Source of the DNA: Fontibacillus phaseoli
Lineage (GTDB): Bacteria; Bacillota; Bacilli; Paenibacillales; Paenibacillaceae
Length of the DNA stretch: 64,000 nt
Assembly: GCF_003337355.1 (NCBI RefSeq)
Contig: NZ_QPJW01000009.1
Span: 110,280-174,279, forward strand
Reading direction: 5' to 3'
Shown here: positions 8,601 through 17,715 of the stretch, in pieces
Layout of the letters: each line of letters starts with the position of its first letter
How positions within the stretch are numbered: the stretch's first letter is position 1
The notes under the pieces: generated by a model
Database searches by the model: none
What the model was told of the DNA's origin: nothing
What the model saw: the letters and a program-made list of their open reading frames with translations, nothing else
Position numbers and translations under genes: made by a program

Positions 8601-11327
8601 CTATTCGCCCAACACAATTTCAAGTTCATGCAATCCGGTCTCCGCCAGGCTTCCGATTACGTTCCGGTTCAGCAAGCAACCGTCTTCGGAAATAACGAAC
8701 GGGATAGTTTCCCCGTTGAGCTTAACGGATTGGATACGGTAGGCTCCGTAATCGGCACCTTGAGGATTCAGATATGCAATGCTCAGCATGCGTCCGGCAA
8801 ACAGCGTTTCCACGGAAGCCTTTCCGGCCTCGTCAAACTGCGGCTTCATCAGCTTTGGCTCCAACTTCAAATCGCCGTAATAACCTTTGACCCCGAATAC
8901 TTCCGTTAACTGGGTCAAAAGCAGCCAGCTGGCCGATCCGGTCAAATACGTATACATTCCGCGGCCTTTTTCATTAATATATTCCGCAATTCCCGGGTAC
9001 ATCCGGCTCTTTTCAAAGTCTGCGGACAATTTGTAAATGGAGTCCAGGACGTCGAAGCCTTCTTTAACAAAACCGCGCTTATATAAGGCGTTTGCATACA
9101 TTACGGTCATATGGCTAAACATCGCTCCATTTTCCTTATGACCGAAGGCGAATCCGAACGCCCGGCCCAAATCCTGTTGAATGCCCCCAAACCGGGTATT
9201 TAACCGGTACCCGATCTTGTCGTCTTTCAAATATTGGTTCACGGCGGATGATATTTTGCCGACCTGCTCTCCAGTAGCGACACCGCCCATGATGGTGAAC
9301 ACCTGACCCGTCAATGTCATCCGCACCCCATTAGGATGATCCCCTTCCACCCGCTTCGCATGGTCGTTGTAATATCCATTAAACCACTCATAGCCTTCCC
9401 GGTTTTTGATCCATTCGTTCTGGCGCAGATGTTCCATCGCCCATTCGCCTTTACGTTTCAAATCTCCGGCTGCCTGACAAATATCCAGCTTCACCTTGGC
9501 CCCGGAAACCGACGGGACAATGGAATCGTAATAGCGTTGAAGCAAATCCCGCTTATCGGCAATGCTGTCATATGCTAACGGCTCCGCCAATGTGTCAAAC
9601 AGAATCGCCATTTCTTCGGCGATTTCAATCGTGTTCTGACCGTTCTTGGCTTGCATCTCCAGCAGCAAATCGGCAAGCTCAAGCAGGTTGCTCGCATAGA
9701 AGGCCGTAAATGCCACGCTCTCGCCGCGGTTCGGCGCCAGATCCAATCCATCGTTCCAGTCGGCGCCCTCCAGCAGGATGTTGCCGTGTTCTCCGACATG
9801 GAAGAACGGGGTCATATTTTGCAGCAAAATATGTTCCAAAATTGTTCCTTCATAGATTTGACCGTCCCGCGTCAGCAGTTTGTTCCCCTGCTCCGGAGTC
9901 CATGTCAAATCACGATCCTTACAGCGTTTGACAAACACGTCGCGGAAATAGGTTTGCGGCTGAAGCAGCAGCTCCAAATCCCCGCTCTGATGAATGTACA
10001 ACAGCGTTGTCAGCAGCGGCCAGGCTCCATGATCCATCCAGACGCGCGGAATGTTGTTGCGGTCGGCCACGAATTCGCCGGGCTTGGAACCGATAATCGT
10101 CGCATTGCTGCCATCCATCCGGACTCCCGCATAGTTGTTAAGCAGCAAATTCCGGACCTCCGCAGGCTCCATGACCATGAGGGCCAGGCAATCCTGCCAC
10201 AAATCGCGCCAACCCCGCCCACCGCGGCCATAATCATGGTACGGAAGGAAGGAGTTGCCGTAAAGTCGACGCAGAATTGGCTGAAGGGTTACCCACTTCA
10301 TCCACATATCCTGCTCGTTATCTCCGGTATGGAAGGACACCGTATCAAGCTTTGAACGCCAGTAAGATTCGTTCCGCTGAAGTAATTGATCGAAACGGGT
10401 TTCCGACAAATAGTCGGCGGCGATCCGGTCCAGATCGATCCGGTCATCGGAGATCATCATCGCGATGACGAAGGATACCGTTTGTCCAGGGGCAAGGGAA
10501 ACCTTCTCAAAACGGAGGGCTCCTGTCGCCTCATAGCCTTCCAGAACGGCACCGGACGCGACAGACGGCTCCAGATTCGCCACCACGGCCTCCGGCCAAT
10601 CAAGGGCACCGCCCTCGCCCATGAAATCTTCGGTTTCCGGGAAGAAGCCGACGGGTGATTCTCCCCCTGCCTCGGCTCCGAATACGCCGTAGGTCACCTT
10701 GTTGACCCGATGCCCCCGCTCGTCAAAGGAAAGCGCCGGTTGGACTTCTACCCCGTACTTCGAAGTAAATGTGCGATGCAGCAAGGATGTAACATGCCGG
10801 TGATCGCGAAGATCGTCCGCCGAACGCCCATAAATCGGGATAGACGCGGTCGGAGTAATGACAAGCGGGTTATTCCCCGTATTGGTCAGACTAACTTTCA
10901 TTAATTCCACCTTGTCGTCCGTGACGGGAACGAAATTCACCGTTTCCGCCCGCAAGCCTACAGCCCCGTGATCCCGGGTCACTTTATGCCACAAAAAGCC
11001 TCCCTCAAGCTTACTTTCCTCTTCTTCCGCGGAAAATAAAGAGGAGTTTTGCTTGGCGGAGTTACCGCTCACGGACCAGGCGCCGCTTCCTTCGATAAAC
11101 ACCCAAAAATTCCGTGAAGCCTTGGAATTGTGCAGATCCAGTACCGACACCGGCTCCATCAAAAATGTGTTATGGCCGGAGGTCATTTCACCGTGTAAAT
11201 TGGGGGTGATCGCAGACATCATCCCCGCTTCGTTGACCAGCGGAAAATACAAATAACTGCTCTTTTCCGGTTGCTCTAGCCTAAATTGCCCATGATCCCC
11301 TAAAAACTCCCATTTTTTGCTTTTCAT
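8601..11327 (-). CDS. GH94 inverting disaccharide phosphorylase
   Basis: This 908-residue protein matches family GH94: an N-terminal beta-sandwich (opening WEFLGDHGQFRLEQPEKSSY), a linker, an (alpha/alpha)6 barrel and a C-terminal jelly roll. The catalytic-acid motif is GADWNDGLD near residues 520-525, and YHDYGRGGRGWRDLWQDCL is a typical barrel motif. GH94 enzymes use inorganic phosphate to split beta-linked glucosides into alpha-glucose 1-phosphate and a second sugar. The length is close to that remembered for Paenibacillus laminaribiose phosphorylase and longer than most cellobiose phosphorylases (about 810), so laminaribiose is a reasonable guess. Specificity needs experiment. The gene lies between the epimerase-like gene and the ABC importer. 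Confidence 0.9.
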   Translation of the reverse strand: MKSKKWEFLGDHGQFRLEQPEKSSYLYFPLVNEAGMMSAITPNLHGEMTSGHNTFLMEPVSVLDLHNSKASRNFWVFIEGSGAWSVSGNSAKQNSSLFSAEEEESKLEGGFLWHKVTRDHGAVGLRAETVNFVPVTDDKVELMKVSLTNTGNNPLVITPTASIPIYGRSADDLRDHRHVTSLLHRTFTSKYGVEVQPALSFDERGHRVNKVTYGVFGAEAGGESPVGFFPETEDFMGEGGALDWPEAVVANLEPSVASGAVLEGYEATGALRFEKVSLAPGQTVSFVIAMMISDDRIDLDRIAADYLSETRFDQLLQRNESYWRSKLDTVSFHTGDNEQDMWMKWVTLQPILRRLYGNSFLPYHDYGRGGRGWRDLWQDCLALMVMEPAEVRNLLLNNYAGVRMDGSNATIIGSKPGEFVADRNNIPRVWMDHGAWPLLTTLLYIHQSGDLELLLQPQTYFRDVFVKRCKDRDLTWTPEQGNKLLTRDGQIYEGTILEHILLQNMTPFFHVGEHGNILLEGADWNDGLDLAPNRGESVAFTAFYASNLLELADLLLEMQAKNGQNTIEIAEEMAILFDTLAEPLAYDSIADKRDLLQRYYDSIVPSVSGAKVKLDICQAAGDLKRKGEWAMEHLRQNEWIKNREGYEWFNGYYNDHAKRVEGDHPNGVRMTLTGQVFTIMGGVATGEQVGKISSAVNQYLKDDKIGYRLNTRFGGIQQDLGRAFGFAFGHKENGAMFSHMTVMYANALYKRGFVKEGFDVLDSIYKLSADFEKSRMYPGIAEYINEKGRGMYTYLTGSASWLLLTQLTEVFGVKGYYGDLKLEPKLMKPQFDEAGKASVETLFAGRMLSIAYLNPQGADYGAYRIQSVKLNGETIPFVISEDGCLLNRNVIGSLAETGLHELEIVLGE

Positions 11328-11399
11328 TTGGATCTCCCTCTCCTTTGGATATCGTAAATCCGCACCTTACCAGCCGGATTTCTGTTTTCAGGCAAAAAT

Positions 11400-11430
11400 G
11401 AATCCCGCTCTACGAAGGTACGCGGGATTC
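11400..11430 (-). terminator. intercistronic hairpin between ABC permease and GH94 genes
   Basis: A 9-bp perfect stem (GAATCCCGC with GCGGGATTC) around a 13-base loop lies in the 120-base gap between the last permease gene and the phosphorylase gene. On the minus strand it is followed by ATTTTTG, so it could be a partial terminator or an RNA-stability element. I see no convincing separate promoter for the GH94 gene. Confidence 0.65.
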
Positions 11431-11447
11431 TGTTCCGTGAAACAGCT

Positions 11448-12284
11448 TCAGGATTTTACTGCTCCCGCAAGCGCGCCGTCCACGAGATATTTTTGAATGA
11501 AGGTATACAACACGATTAACGGTGCTGCCACAATGGTAATACCGCAGGCCAGGAGCGGCCAGTTGTTGCCGTATTGGCCCTTGAATTCCTTCAGACCGAA
11601 AGTGATCGGGTAATTGGCTTTGCTCGGCAAATACATGATCGGTCCGACAAAATCATTCCAGATTCCAATGGCCGTCAGGATGACGCCGGTAGCGATAACC
11701 GGTTTCATCAGCGGCAGAATCATCTGGAATAAATAACGGAAATAGCCCGATCCGTCCATTCCGGCCGCTTCATCCAGTTCCCGGCTGATCGATTTGATAT
11801 AACCGACAAACATCATGAAGACGACACCGGTACCGGATGTTTTCAGAATGATGTAACCCAGCTTCGTGTCATATCCGAACATGTCCAGACTTTCGCGCAT
11901 TGACAACATGAGCTTATATTGGGCAACCATTGGATTCGGAAGAAATTGAGACAAAAGGAAGAAGAGATAAATAAATCCGGCCCATTTGACATAGCCGCGG
12001 GCTACCGGGAAAGCACCCAATACGGACACGATAATCGTTAACACGGTTGCCACGCCGGTATAAAGAACGCTGTTCACGAAGTAATTCGCAAAATTCCCCT
12101 CCGTCCATGCGGTAGCGTAATTGCTCCACTGGATTTCCTTGACGAAACCGATCGGATTCATCAGGTATTCGGGGTATGATTTAATGGAAACATTGAGTAC
12201 AAGAATCAGCGGTACTACATATAAAATCAACAATATCGCGATCACGGCATAAGACAGCACTGTAAACGATTTGGAATTTTTCAT
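11448..12284 (-). CDS. carbohydrate ABC transporter permease, MalG type
   Basis: A 278-residue membrane protein with six predicted spans. The EAA loop that docks the ATPase is SRELDEAAGMDGSGYFRYLFQMILPLMKP, with the family's EAA---G----I-LP pattern. It is the second permease of a CUT1-family sugar importer and starts 2 bases after the first permease ends. No ATP-binding subunit is encoded here; like many CUT1 systems of Bacilli it probably uses a shared MsmX-type ATPase. Confidence 0.93.
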   Translation of the reverse strand: MKNSKSFTVLSYAVIAILLILYVVPLILVLNVSIKSYPEYLMNPIGFVKEIQWSNYATAWTEGNFANYFVNSVLYTGVATVLTIIVSVLGAFPVARGYVKWAGFIYLFFLLSQFLPNPMVAQYKLMLSMRESLDMFGYDTKLGYIILKTSGTGVVFMMFVGYIKSISRELDEAAGMDGSGYFRYLFQMILPLMKPVIATGVILTAIGIWNDFVGPIMYLPSKANYPITFGLKEFKGQYGNNWPLLACGITIVAAPLIVLYTFIQKYLVDGALAGAVKS

Positions 12285-12286
12285 GA

Positions 12287-13180
12287 TTAATATTCCACCT
12301 CTCTCTTACGCGTCTGTCTCACCGCAACTACGACGAAGACCAGAATGATCAGGAACTGAACGACAGACAAAGCGGACGGAAGTCCCATCTCCAGACTGCC
12401 GCGGAAAGTTTCCTTATAAACGTCATAAGCCATCGTTCTCGTGTTAAATCGTCCATCCGTCGTGGCCAGAATGATATCGAACGCAGACATCGCGCCGATG
12501 ATCGAAAGCAGCATATTCACGGTAAAGGACGGAGCGATCAACGGGAAGGTGATATGACGGAAGGATTGCCATTTGGTTGTACCGTCGATATAACCGGCTT
12601 CATAGAGGTCCTTAGGAACCGACTGCAGGCCCGCCAAGAAAATAAGCATCGAGTAGCCCATGTACATCCAGATTTGAACGAAAATAATATAACCGAACGC
12701 ATGCGTAAAGCTGGCAAAAAACATATCTTTATATCCGAACAGCCACTCGTACAGCATATTTACCGGACCGCTCATCGGGTCGAACATCATGCTCCAGATC
12801 AGAGCGACCACAGCTACCCCAAGCACGACCGGCAAAAAGAATACGGCACGGTAGAAATAGTCGCCGCGAAGCCGCTGATTAATCAATACGGCAACGAATA
12901 AGGCGACTCCATTCTGAACGATGGTAACGACAAACATGAAGATTAATGTATTAATAATGGAGCGCCAGCGTTCTCCAGAGTTTCCGGAGTAGAAAAGATC
13001 ATAATAATTTTCCAGGCCGACAAATTTCATGGAACTGCCGGGTATGTTTTTCACGTCGGTAAAGGAATAAATCACTGTCATTACGGAGGGTCCAAAATAG
13101 AAGACAAGATACAATCCCATGGGGATCAGCAGTAATATAAACGGTATAAATCTCGCAAAGCCTTTGCCAAATGGATACAT
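12287..13180 (-). CDS. carbohydrate ABC transporter permease, MalF type
   Basis: A 297-residue membrane protein of the CUT1 importer family with six predicted spans and an EAA loop at DLYEAGYIDGTTKWQSFRHI. I place the start at the ATG at 13180, where GAGGTG lies 6 bases upstream and the protein begins MYPFGKGFARFIPF; a longer frame upstream lacks a ribosome site. It pairs with the MalG-type subunit and the upstream binding lipoprotein. Confidence 0.92.
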   Translation of the reverse strand: MYPFGKGFARFIPFILLLIPMGLYLVFYFGPSVMTVIYSFTDVKNIPGSSMKFVGLENYYDLFYSGNSGERWRSIINTLIFMFVVTIVQNGVALFVAVLINQRLRGDYFYRAVFFLPVVLGVAVVALIWSMMFDPMSGPVNMLYEWLFGYKDMFFASFTHAFGYIIFVQIWMYMGYSMLIFLAGLQSVPKDLYEAGYIDGTTKWQSFRHITFPLIAPSFTVNMLLSIIGAMSAFDIILATTDGRFNTRTMAYDVYKETFRGSLEMGLPSALSVVQFLIILVFVVVAVRQTRKREVEY

Positions 13181-13274
13181 CTCTCTCACCTCGCAGGTCC
13201 ATATCAAATAAATGATCGGGGTCCGCCAACGCAGACCCCGAGGGCAGTATGATCTTTATAATTTTCTCTCTATA

Positions 13275-14639
13275 TTATTTTGGAGCTGCGGCTTCCCACT
13301 CTTTTTGTTGTACGTCAGCCAATTCCTTAGCGGTTTTAAATTGTCCGCCCGGTGCCAGATATTCTGTATGCACGCCTTCTGCAGCGAGATGTTCACCCAC
13401 GTTTTCGCGGTTGATCATCATGATTTCGTAAGCCAATTCAAAATCTCCGAGGTAAGGAGTCAGTTCGTTATCGATAAACTCGCTGTCCGTGGAAATGTTG
13501 TCTTGGGTTGGAATAAAGCCTGCTGCTTTGACGAATTTAGTGTAGTTTTCAGGCTCCGAGAAGAATTCCAGCCATTTGATTCCGCCCTCTTTGTTCGGGC
13601 CTTGCTCGGCAACATACCAGGTTACATCGTACTTCCCGACGAAAGAAGCGTTTTTCGCTGCATCTTCGGTAGCCGGAACCGGGAAGTATCCGAATTTCAA
13701 ATCCGGGTTAGCCGTAGCGATCGTTGGAGCATCCCACGATCCGTCAGCCAGCATAGCAACTTTTCCTGTAGCAAAGATAGCAGGAGCGGAAGCATAGTCG
13801 ATGCCCATGAAACCGTCGATCATGTAGTTGTCCTGAATCGTTTTCATCTTGTCGAGCACTTCAACGGCTTCGGCGTCATTAAACGCGGTTTCGCCTTTCC
13901 AAACGCCTTCGATCCATTTTTGCTGATCGCCGCCGCCCAGGATTTTCGCTTGAAGCGCAAATACCGGCAGCTTCAACGGCCATACGTCTTTACCGGCCAC
14001 ACCGATCGGAGTGATTCCTTTAGCCTTCAAATCTTCGCAAAGCTTGAGAAATTCGGTCCAGGTCGTAGGCACTTTCAAGCCATTGTCTTCAAAAATCTGT
14101 TTATTGTAGAACAGACCCGACATGGCCACTTTACCGGTAGGAACGGCATAAACTTTGCCATTGTATGTACCGGCTTTTTCGATATCATTCGCGTTCCAGT
14201 TTTTCACCAGCGCCTGATCCGAAAGATCAGCAATCAGACCGGAATCGATCCATTGCTGCCAATCCGGCGTTTTCGCACCCGGTGTCCAATCTTGCGGCGA
14301 AAGTCTCATTCCCGACAAATCGGCCATGACATCCACGTCTTTTGCCGTGATTCTGGCTCTTTGGGCTTGTTTATATTCGTCGTCCGGACCTGTCGTCGTG
14401 TATTCGACTTTATATTCCGGATATTTCTTTTCGAAAGCATCGTTGATTTCTTTCATCGCTTTATTAATGTTTTCTTGCTTCCAGTGGAGAATCTTTACAA
14501 CTTTCTTTTCACCCGTTGCTTTGTTGCCCCCGCCTTCATTTGCAGGTGCCGCATTGCCGCCTTTATCCCCACCGCCACAAGCTGCAAGGCTGAGTGTAAG
14601 AGCGCCTGCAAGTACCAAGGCTGAAATTCTCTTTACCAT
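13275..14639 (-). CDS. sugar-binding lipoprotein of ABC importer (family 1)
   Basis: A 454-residue lipoprotein with signal peptide MVKRISALVLAGALTLS and lipobox LAAC, Cys21 being the lipidated residue, then a Gly/Asn-rich linker and a family-1 solute-binding fold. It captures the sugar outside the cell and delivers it to the permeases encoded next. The start at 14639 puts the signal peptide at the N-terminus and follows an AGGGGGT ribosome site. It is the first gene of the importer operon, directly under the operator-bearing promoter. Confidence 0.93.
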   Translation of the reverse strand: MVKRISALVLAGALTLSLAACGGGDKGGNAAPANEGGGNKATGEKKVVKILHWKQENINKAMKEINDAFEKKYPEYKVEYTTTGPDDEYKQAQRARITAKDVDVMADLSGMRLSPQDWTPGAKTPDWQQWIDSGLIADLSDQALVKNWNANDIEKAGTYNGKVYAVPTGKVAMSGLFYNKQIFEDNGLKVPTTWTEFLKLCEDLKAKGITPIGVAGKDVWPLKLPVFALQAKILGGGDQQKWIEGVWKGETAFNDAEAVEVLDKMKTIQDNYMIDGFMGIDYASAPAIFATGKVAMLADGSWDAPTIATANPDLKFGYFPVPATEDAAKNASFVGKYDVTWYVAEQGPNKEGGIKWLEFFSEPENYTKFVKAAGFIPTQDNISTDSEFIDNELTPYLGDFELAYEIMMINRENVGEHLAAEGVHTEYLAPGGQFKTAKELADVQQKEWEAAAPK

Positions 14640-14746
14640 GTTGTTACCCCCTAATTTGATAAATAAGTAGACAACTCTTTCGGTATGCATCCGACAGTGA
14701 AGTTCCTAAAATTTTCGTTGAAACTTCAGGAAAATCGAACAAATAG

Positions 14747-14775
14747 ATAAAATTCTCCGAAAGCGGTTTCGTCAA
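14747..14775 (-). promoter_or_regulatory. promoter of sugar importer operon with LacI-type operator in spacer
   Basis: On the minus strand TTGACG (14775-14770) is followed after 17 bases by TTTTAT (14752-14747). The spacer holds the pseudo-palindrome GAAACCGCTTTC (14770-14759), which fits the GAAAnCGnTTTC pattern of LacI/GalR-family operators. Binding there would block RNA polymerase, giving repression of the binding-protein, permease and possibly phosphorylase genes. Confidence 0.7.
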
Positions 14776-14936
14776 AACACATTATTGCATCATTCATGCC
14801 GTTTGTAAAGGTATTTTTTATAAACCTCTTTCCGGAAGAAAAAACGCTTTCTCCAAAAGACGATTAACATTAAAGTTTCCTTTTATATTAGCGGTTTTCT
14901 CCTCAATATTGACGGCATATGACCTGCTATTTTGGA

Positions 14937-14965
14937 TTGACTTGCTTAATGCGAACATGTAAACT
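14937..14965 (+). promoter_or_regulatory. promoter of LacI-family regulator gene
   Basis: TTGACT (14937-14942) and TAAACT (14960-14965) are spaced by 17 bases, about 75 bases upstream of the regulator's TTG start. The perfect palindrome at 14972-14987 begins 7 bases after the -10 box, covering the expected start point. Confidence 0.65.
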
Positions 14966-14971
14966 AAAGTC

Positions 14972-14987
14972 ACGAAACATGTTTCGT
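14972..14987. promoter_or_regulatory. 16-bp perfect palindrome, likely autoregulatory operator
   Basis: ACGAAACATGTTTCGT is a perfect 16-bp palindrome. It shares the GAAAC...GTTTC half-sites of LacI-family operators and of the site in the importer promoter, but has an AT instead of a CG centre. Its place over the regulator's start point suggests autorepression. Confidence 0.65.
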
Positions 14988-15038
14988 AGCAAGAATATCC
15001 CGTGAAATGAATCAGTTTCAACAGAAGGGGGCTTCACC

Positions 15039-16070
15039 TTGCCGATCAATATTAAAACGATTGCGGAAATGGCGGGGGTTTCAGTATCGACCGTATCCAA
15101 GATCATTAACAACTATAGTGATATTTCAGAAGAAACCAAAGCGAAAGTTCACGAAATCATGAAGCAGACCGGCTATGTGCCTTCAAATTCCGCGAAAACG
15201 CTGGCCACCAAGAAATCCAGTTTGATCGGCGTTATTTTTGCCGGGAAACTGAACATTGACTTTACCCATCCATTTTTCGTGGAAGTACTCAACTCCTTTA
15301 AGAAACAGATGGGCTTTCTCGGATACGACCTCCTATTCTTTTCCAATGAAAAATCCCATGCCGTAGACGGAGATTACTTGGCCAGATGCCGCCACTTTCA
15401 AGTTGACGGCTGCATCATCGTTACGGGACAGCAGGTGGAGCCCTCAATCAGCGAGCTGGATCACAGCGAAATTCCTTGCATCGGCGTGGACATCGAGCTG
15501 AAGGGGAAAAGCTCCGGTTATATTATGTCCGACAACTACAAAATGTCTTACAAAGTGGTTGAACATTTCTATTTGCAAGGATTTCGGGAGCTAGGATACA
15601 TAGGAAGCACGCTGGAATCCGATATTTCCAATATGCGGGAGAAAGGATACAAGGATGCCATTGAAAGCTTCGGACTTCCGGTAACCGAAACCTGGTTCGT
15701 AAACGGAGAGAACTTTTTCGAAGATAGCGGATATGAAGCGATCAACAAAATGATCGATATCGGCAGCCTACCAAGGGCCATCTTTGCAGCTTCCGATTTA
15801 ATTGCCATCGGCGCGATGCGCGCTTTGAAGGAGCATGGGTTCAGCGTTCCCGAAGACGTAGCCATCATCGGTTGCGATGATATTGAAGCTTGCAAATATA
15901 CGAGTCCGGCCCTATCGACCATCCGCCAAAACAAGGATAAGATCGGCAGACTCGCCGCTTCCTTATTATTCGACCTGATCAATTCCCAATCGGTAACCAG
16001 CAATGTGGTTGTGGAACCCGAGCTTGTCATCCGGGAGTCCTGCGGGGATAAATTGAAAGTTCAGCTTTAA
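15039..16070 (+). CDS. LacI/GalR-family transcriptional regulator of the sugar locus
   Basis: A 343-residue regulator with an N-terminal LacI helix-turn-helix and hinge (IKTIAEMAGVSVSTVSKIIN, residues 5-24) and a periplasmic-binding-like effector domain (LIGVIFAG to the C-terminus). It is divergent from the sugar importer operon, and both promoters carry matching operators, so it most likely represses importer and phosphorylase genes and itself until a sugar inducer binds. It starts with TTG at 15039, 9 bases after AAGGGGG. No upstream ATG gives the conserved N-terminus. Confidence 0.93.
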   Translation: MPINIKTIAEMAGVSVSTVSKIINNYSDISEETKAKVHEIMKQTGYVPSNSAKTLATKKSSLIGVIFAGKLNIDFTHPFFVEVLNSFKKQMGFLGYDLLFFSNEKSHAVDGDYLARCRHFQVDGCIIVTGQQVEPSISELDHSEIPCIGVDIELKGKSSGYIMSDNYKMSYKVVEHFYLQGFRELGYIGSTLESDISNMREKGYKDAIESFGLPVTETWFVNGENFFEDSGYEAINKMIDIGSLPRAIFAASDLIAIGAMRALKEHGFSVPEDVAIIGCDDIEACKYTSPALSTIRQNKDKIGRLAASLLFDLINSQSVTSNVVVEPELVIRESCGDKLKVQL

Positions 16071-16076
16071 AGTTAG

Positions 16077-16108
16077 GCCGCCGCGAGTTTTTGTGAGCGG
16101 CTTTTTTT
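16077..16108 (+). terminator. terminator of LacI-family regulator gene
   Basis: A GCCGC/GCGGC stem with a 15-base loop is followed by seven T residues on the plus strand, directly after the regulator's stop. Confidence 0.75.
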
Positions 16109-16120
16109 ATTTCATCAAAC

Positions 16121-16164
16121 AAAAAAACGGCTGGACCCGAAGATTCAGGTTCCAGCCGTTTTTT
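16121..16164. terminator. glnA terminator
   Basis: Fourteen-base arms (AAAAAACGGCTGGA with TCCAGCCGTTTTTT) lie 12 bases beyond the glnA stop. It can work in both directions. Confidence 0.85.
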
Positions 16165-16175
16165 GTTTGCCTTAC

Positions 16176-17600
16176 TTACAGATCGTAGTACAGCCCAAAT
16201 TCGTAAGGATGAACGCGGATCGCTACCGATCTGGCTTCTGCGCGTTTCAGGTCAATGAAATTATCGATGAATGCTTTGGTAAATACGCCGCCTTCTGTCA
16301 AGAATTCATAGTCGGATTCCAACGAACTCAAGGCCTCGTCAAGCGATCCCGGAACGCTGCGGATACCCGCTTTTTCTTCATCAGACAGTTCGTAAATATT
16401 CTTGTCGAACGGACCGTAGCCTTCCTTGGTCGGATCAATCTTACGTTTGATTCCGTCCAGACCGGCCATCAGCATGGCCGAGAATGCGAGGTACGGGTTC
16501 GCCGTGGAGTCCGGCGTACGGAATTCGATCCGGCAGCCTTTAGGCGTCACGGCTGCGACCGGAATCCGTACGGCAGCCGAACGGTTGCCCTTCGAATAAA
16601 CCAGGTTCACCGGAGCTTCATAACCCGGTACCAGACGTTTGAACGAGTTCGTGCTCGGATTCGTGAACGCGATCAACGCTGGAGCATGATACAAAATTCC
16701 GCCGATATAGTGCAGCGCCGTCTCACTCAGATTCGCATAGGCGCCTTTTTCGTAGAACAAAGGAGTGTCTCCGTTAAAAATCGATTGGTGAACGTGCATC
16801 CCGCTGCCGTTATCTCCGAATAAAGGCTTTGGCATAAAGGTTGCCGTTTTTCCGAATTGAATGGCCGTATTGTGGACGATGTATTTATACACCATAAGAT
16901 TGTCGGCTGTTTTCAACAAGGTATCGAAACGGAAGTTGATTTCAGCCTGGCCCGAAGTCGCCACTTCGTGATGATGGCGTTCCACGCGAATGCCTGCTTC
17001 ATCCAATAGACGGCACATTTCGCTACGGATGTCCTGCTGTTTGTCAGCCGGAGCAACCGGTACGTAACCGCCTTTCACCGGGATTTTGTAACCAAGGTTT
17101 CCGCCTTCCTCAGTACGTCCCGTATTCCAGATCGCTTCCTCTGAATCTACCGAATAAGAAGTTTTGTTCATTCCGCTCTCATAACGAACATCGTCAAAAA
17201 TAAAGAACTCCGATTCCGGTGCGAAGAATGCAGCGGTACCGACGCCGCTTGCTTTCAGATATTCTTCCGCCCGAACCGCTATGCTGCGCGGATCTCTCTC
17301 ATATCTGTCCCCGTCCGGCGTGAAAATGTCGCAGAATACGTTCAGTGTCGGATGAGCCGTGAAAGGATCCACGAATACCGCGCCATGGTCCGGCATCATC
17401 ACCATATCGGACTCTTCAATTCCGCGGAAGCCCGGGATCGAAGACCCGTCGAAAGCAACCCCGTTTACAAAAGTATCCTCATCTACCTCTTTAGCCGGAA
17501 GAGTAATGTGATGTGCGCGACCTGATAAGTCAACAAAACGAAAATCGACCCACTCAATTTGCTTTTCCTGAATTGTTTTCATAACCAACTCTGCTGACAT
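16176..17600 (-). CDS. glnA: glutamine synthetase, GSI-beta type
   Basis: A 474-residue type I glutamine synthetase, joining ammonia and glutamate with ATP. The beta-grasp motif FDGSSIPGF is near residue 50, the active-site MHVHQSIF and the ATP-binding KPLFGDNGSGMHVHQ follow, and NPSTNSFKRLVPG is a typical loop. Unlike the 444-residue GSI-alpha enzyme of Bacillus, it has the longer C-terminal region of the GSI-beta class, including KNIYEL, with Tyr403 at the position that is adenylylated in E. coli. It is monocistronic (no glnR next to it), with a GGGGAGGAAG ribosome site. GlnR/TnrA-type boxes lie upstream. Paenibacillaceae often carry more than one synthetase. Confidence 0.93.
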   Translation of the reverse strand: MSAELVMKTIQEKQIEWVDFRFVDLSGRAHHITLPAKEVDEDTFVNGVAFDGSSIPGFRGIEESDMVMMPDHGAVFVDPFTAHPTLNVFCDIFTPDGDRYERDPRSIAVRAEEYLKASGVGTAAFFAPESEFFIFDDVRYESGMNKTSYSVDSEEAIWNTGRTEEGGNLGYKIPVKGGYVPVAPADKQQDIRSEMCRLLDEAGIRVERHHHEVATSGQAEINFRFDTLLKTADNLMVYKYIVHNTAIQFGKTATFMPKPLFGDNGSGMHVHQSIFNGDTPLFYEKGAYANLSETALHYIGGILYHAPALIAFTNPSTNSFKRLVPGYEAPVNLVYSKGNRSAAVRIPVAAVTPKGCRIEFRTPDSTANPYLAFSAMLMAGLDGIKRKIDPTKEGYGPFDKNIYELSDEEKAGIRSVPGSLDEALSSLESDYEFLTEGGVFTKAFIDNFIDLKRAEARSVAIRVHPYEFGLYYDL

Positions 17601-17679
17601 AATAACTTCCTCCCCAAATCACGAACATTAAATCTCTAAAACTGGTTTAACGTTCATCCTTTATATTTATTCTGTCGTC

Positions 17680-17709
17680 ATTATAGAACTGCACGATGAA
17701 TGTCGTCAA
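17680..17709 (-). promoter_or_regulatory. glnA promoter
   Basis: On the minus strand TTGACG (17709-17704) and a consensus TATAAT (17685-17680) are separated by 18 bases, about 80 bases upstream of the glnA ATG. Confidence 0.75.
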
Positions 17710-17715
17710 TAGCCA

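Noticed and set aside
11430..11450. Catabolite response element at TGAAACAGCTTCA between ABC and GH94 genes
   Set aside because: It is one base short of the cre pattern and lacks the central CG.
13212..14624. 470-codon plus-strand open frame opposite the sugar-binding lipoprotein gene
   Set aside because: It lies wholly antisense to a gene with a signal peptide and conserved fold; composition is Phe/Arg-rich without any domain. The frame stays open because of codon bias in the real gene.
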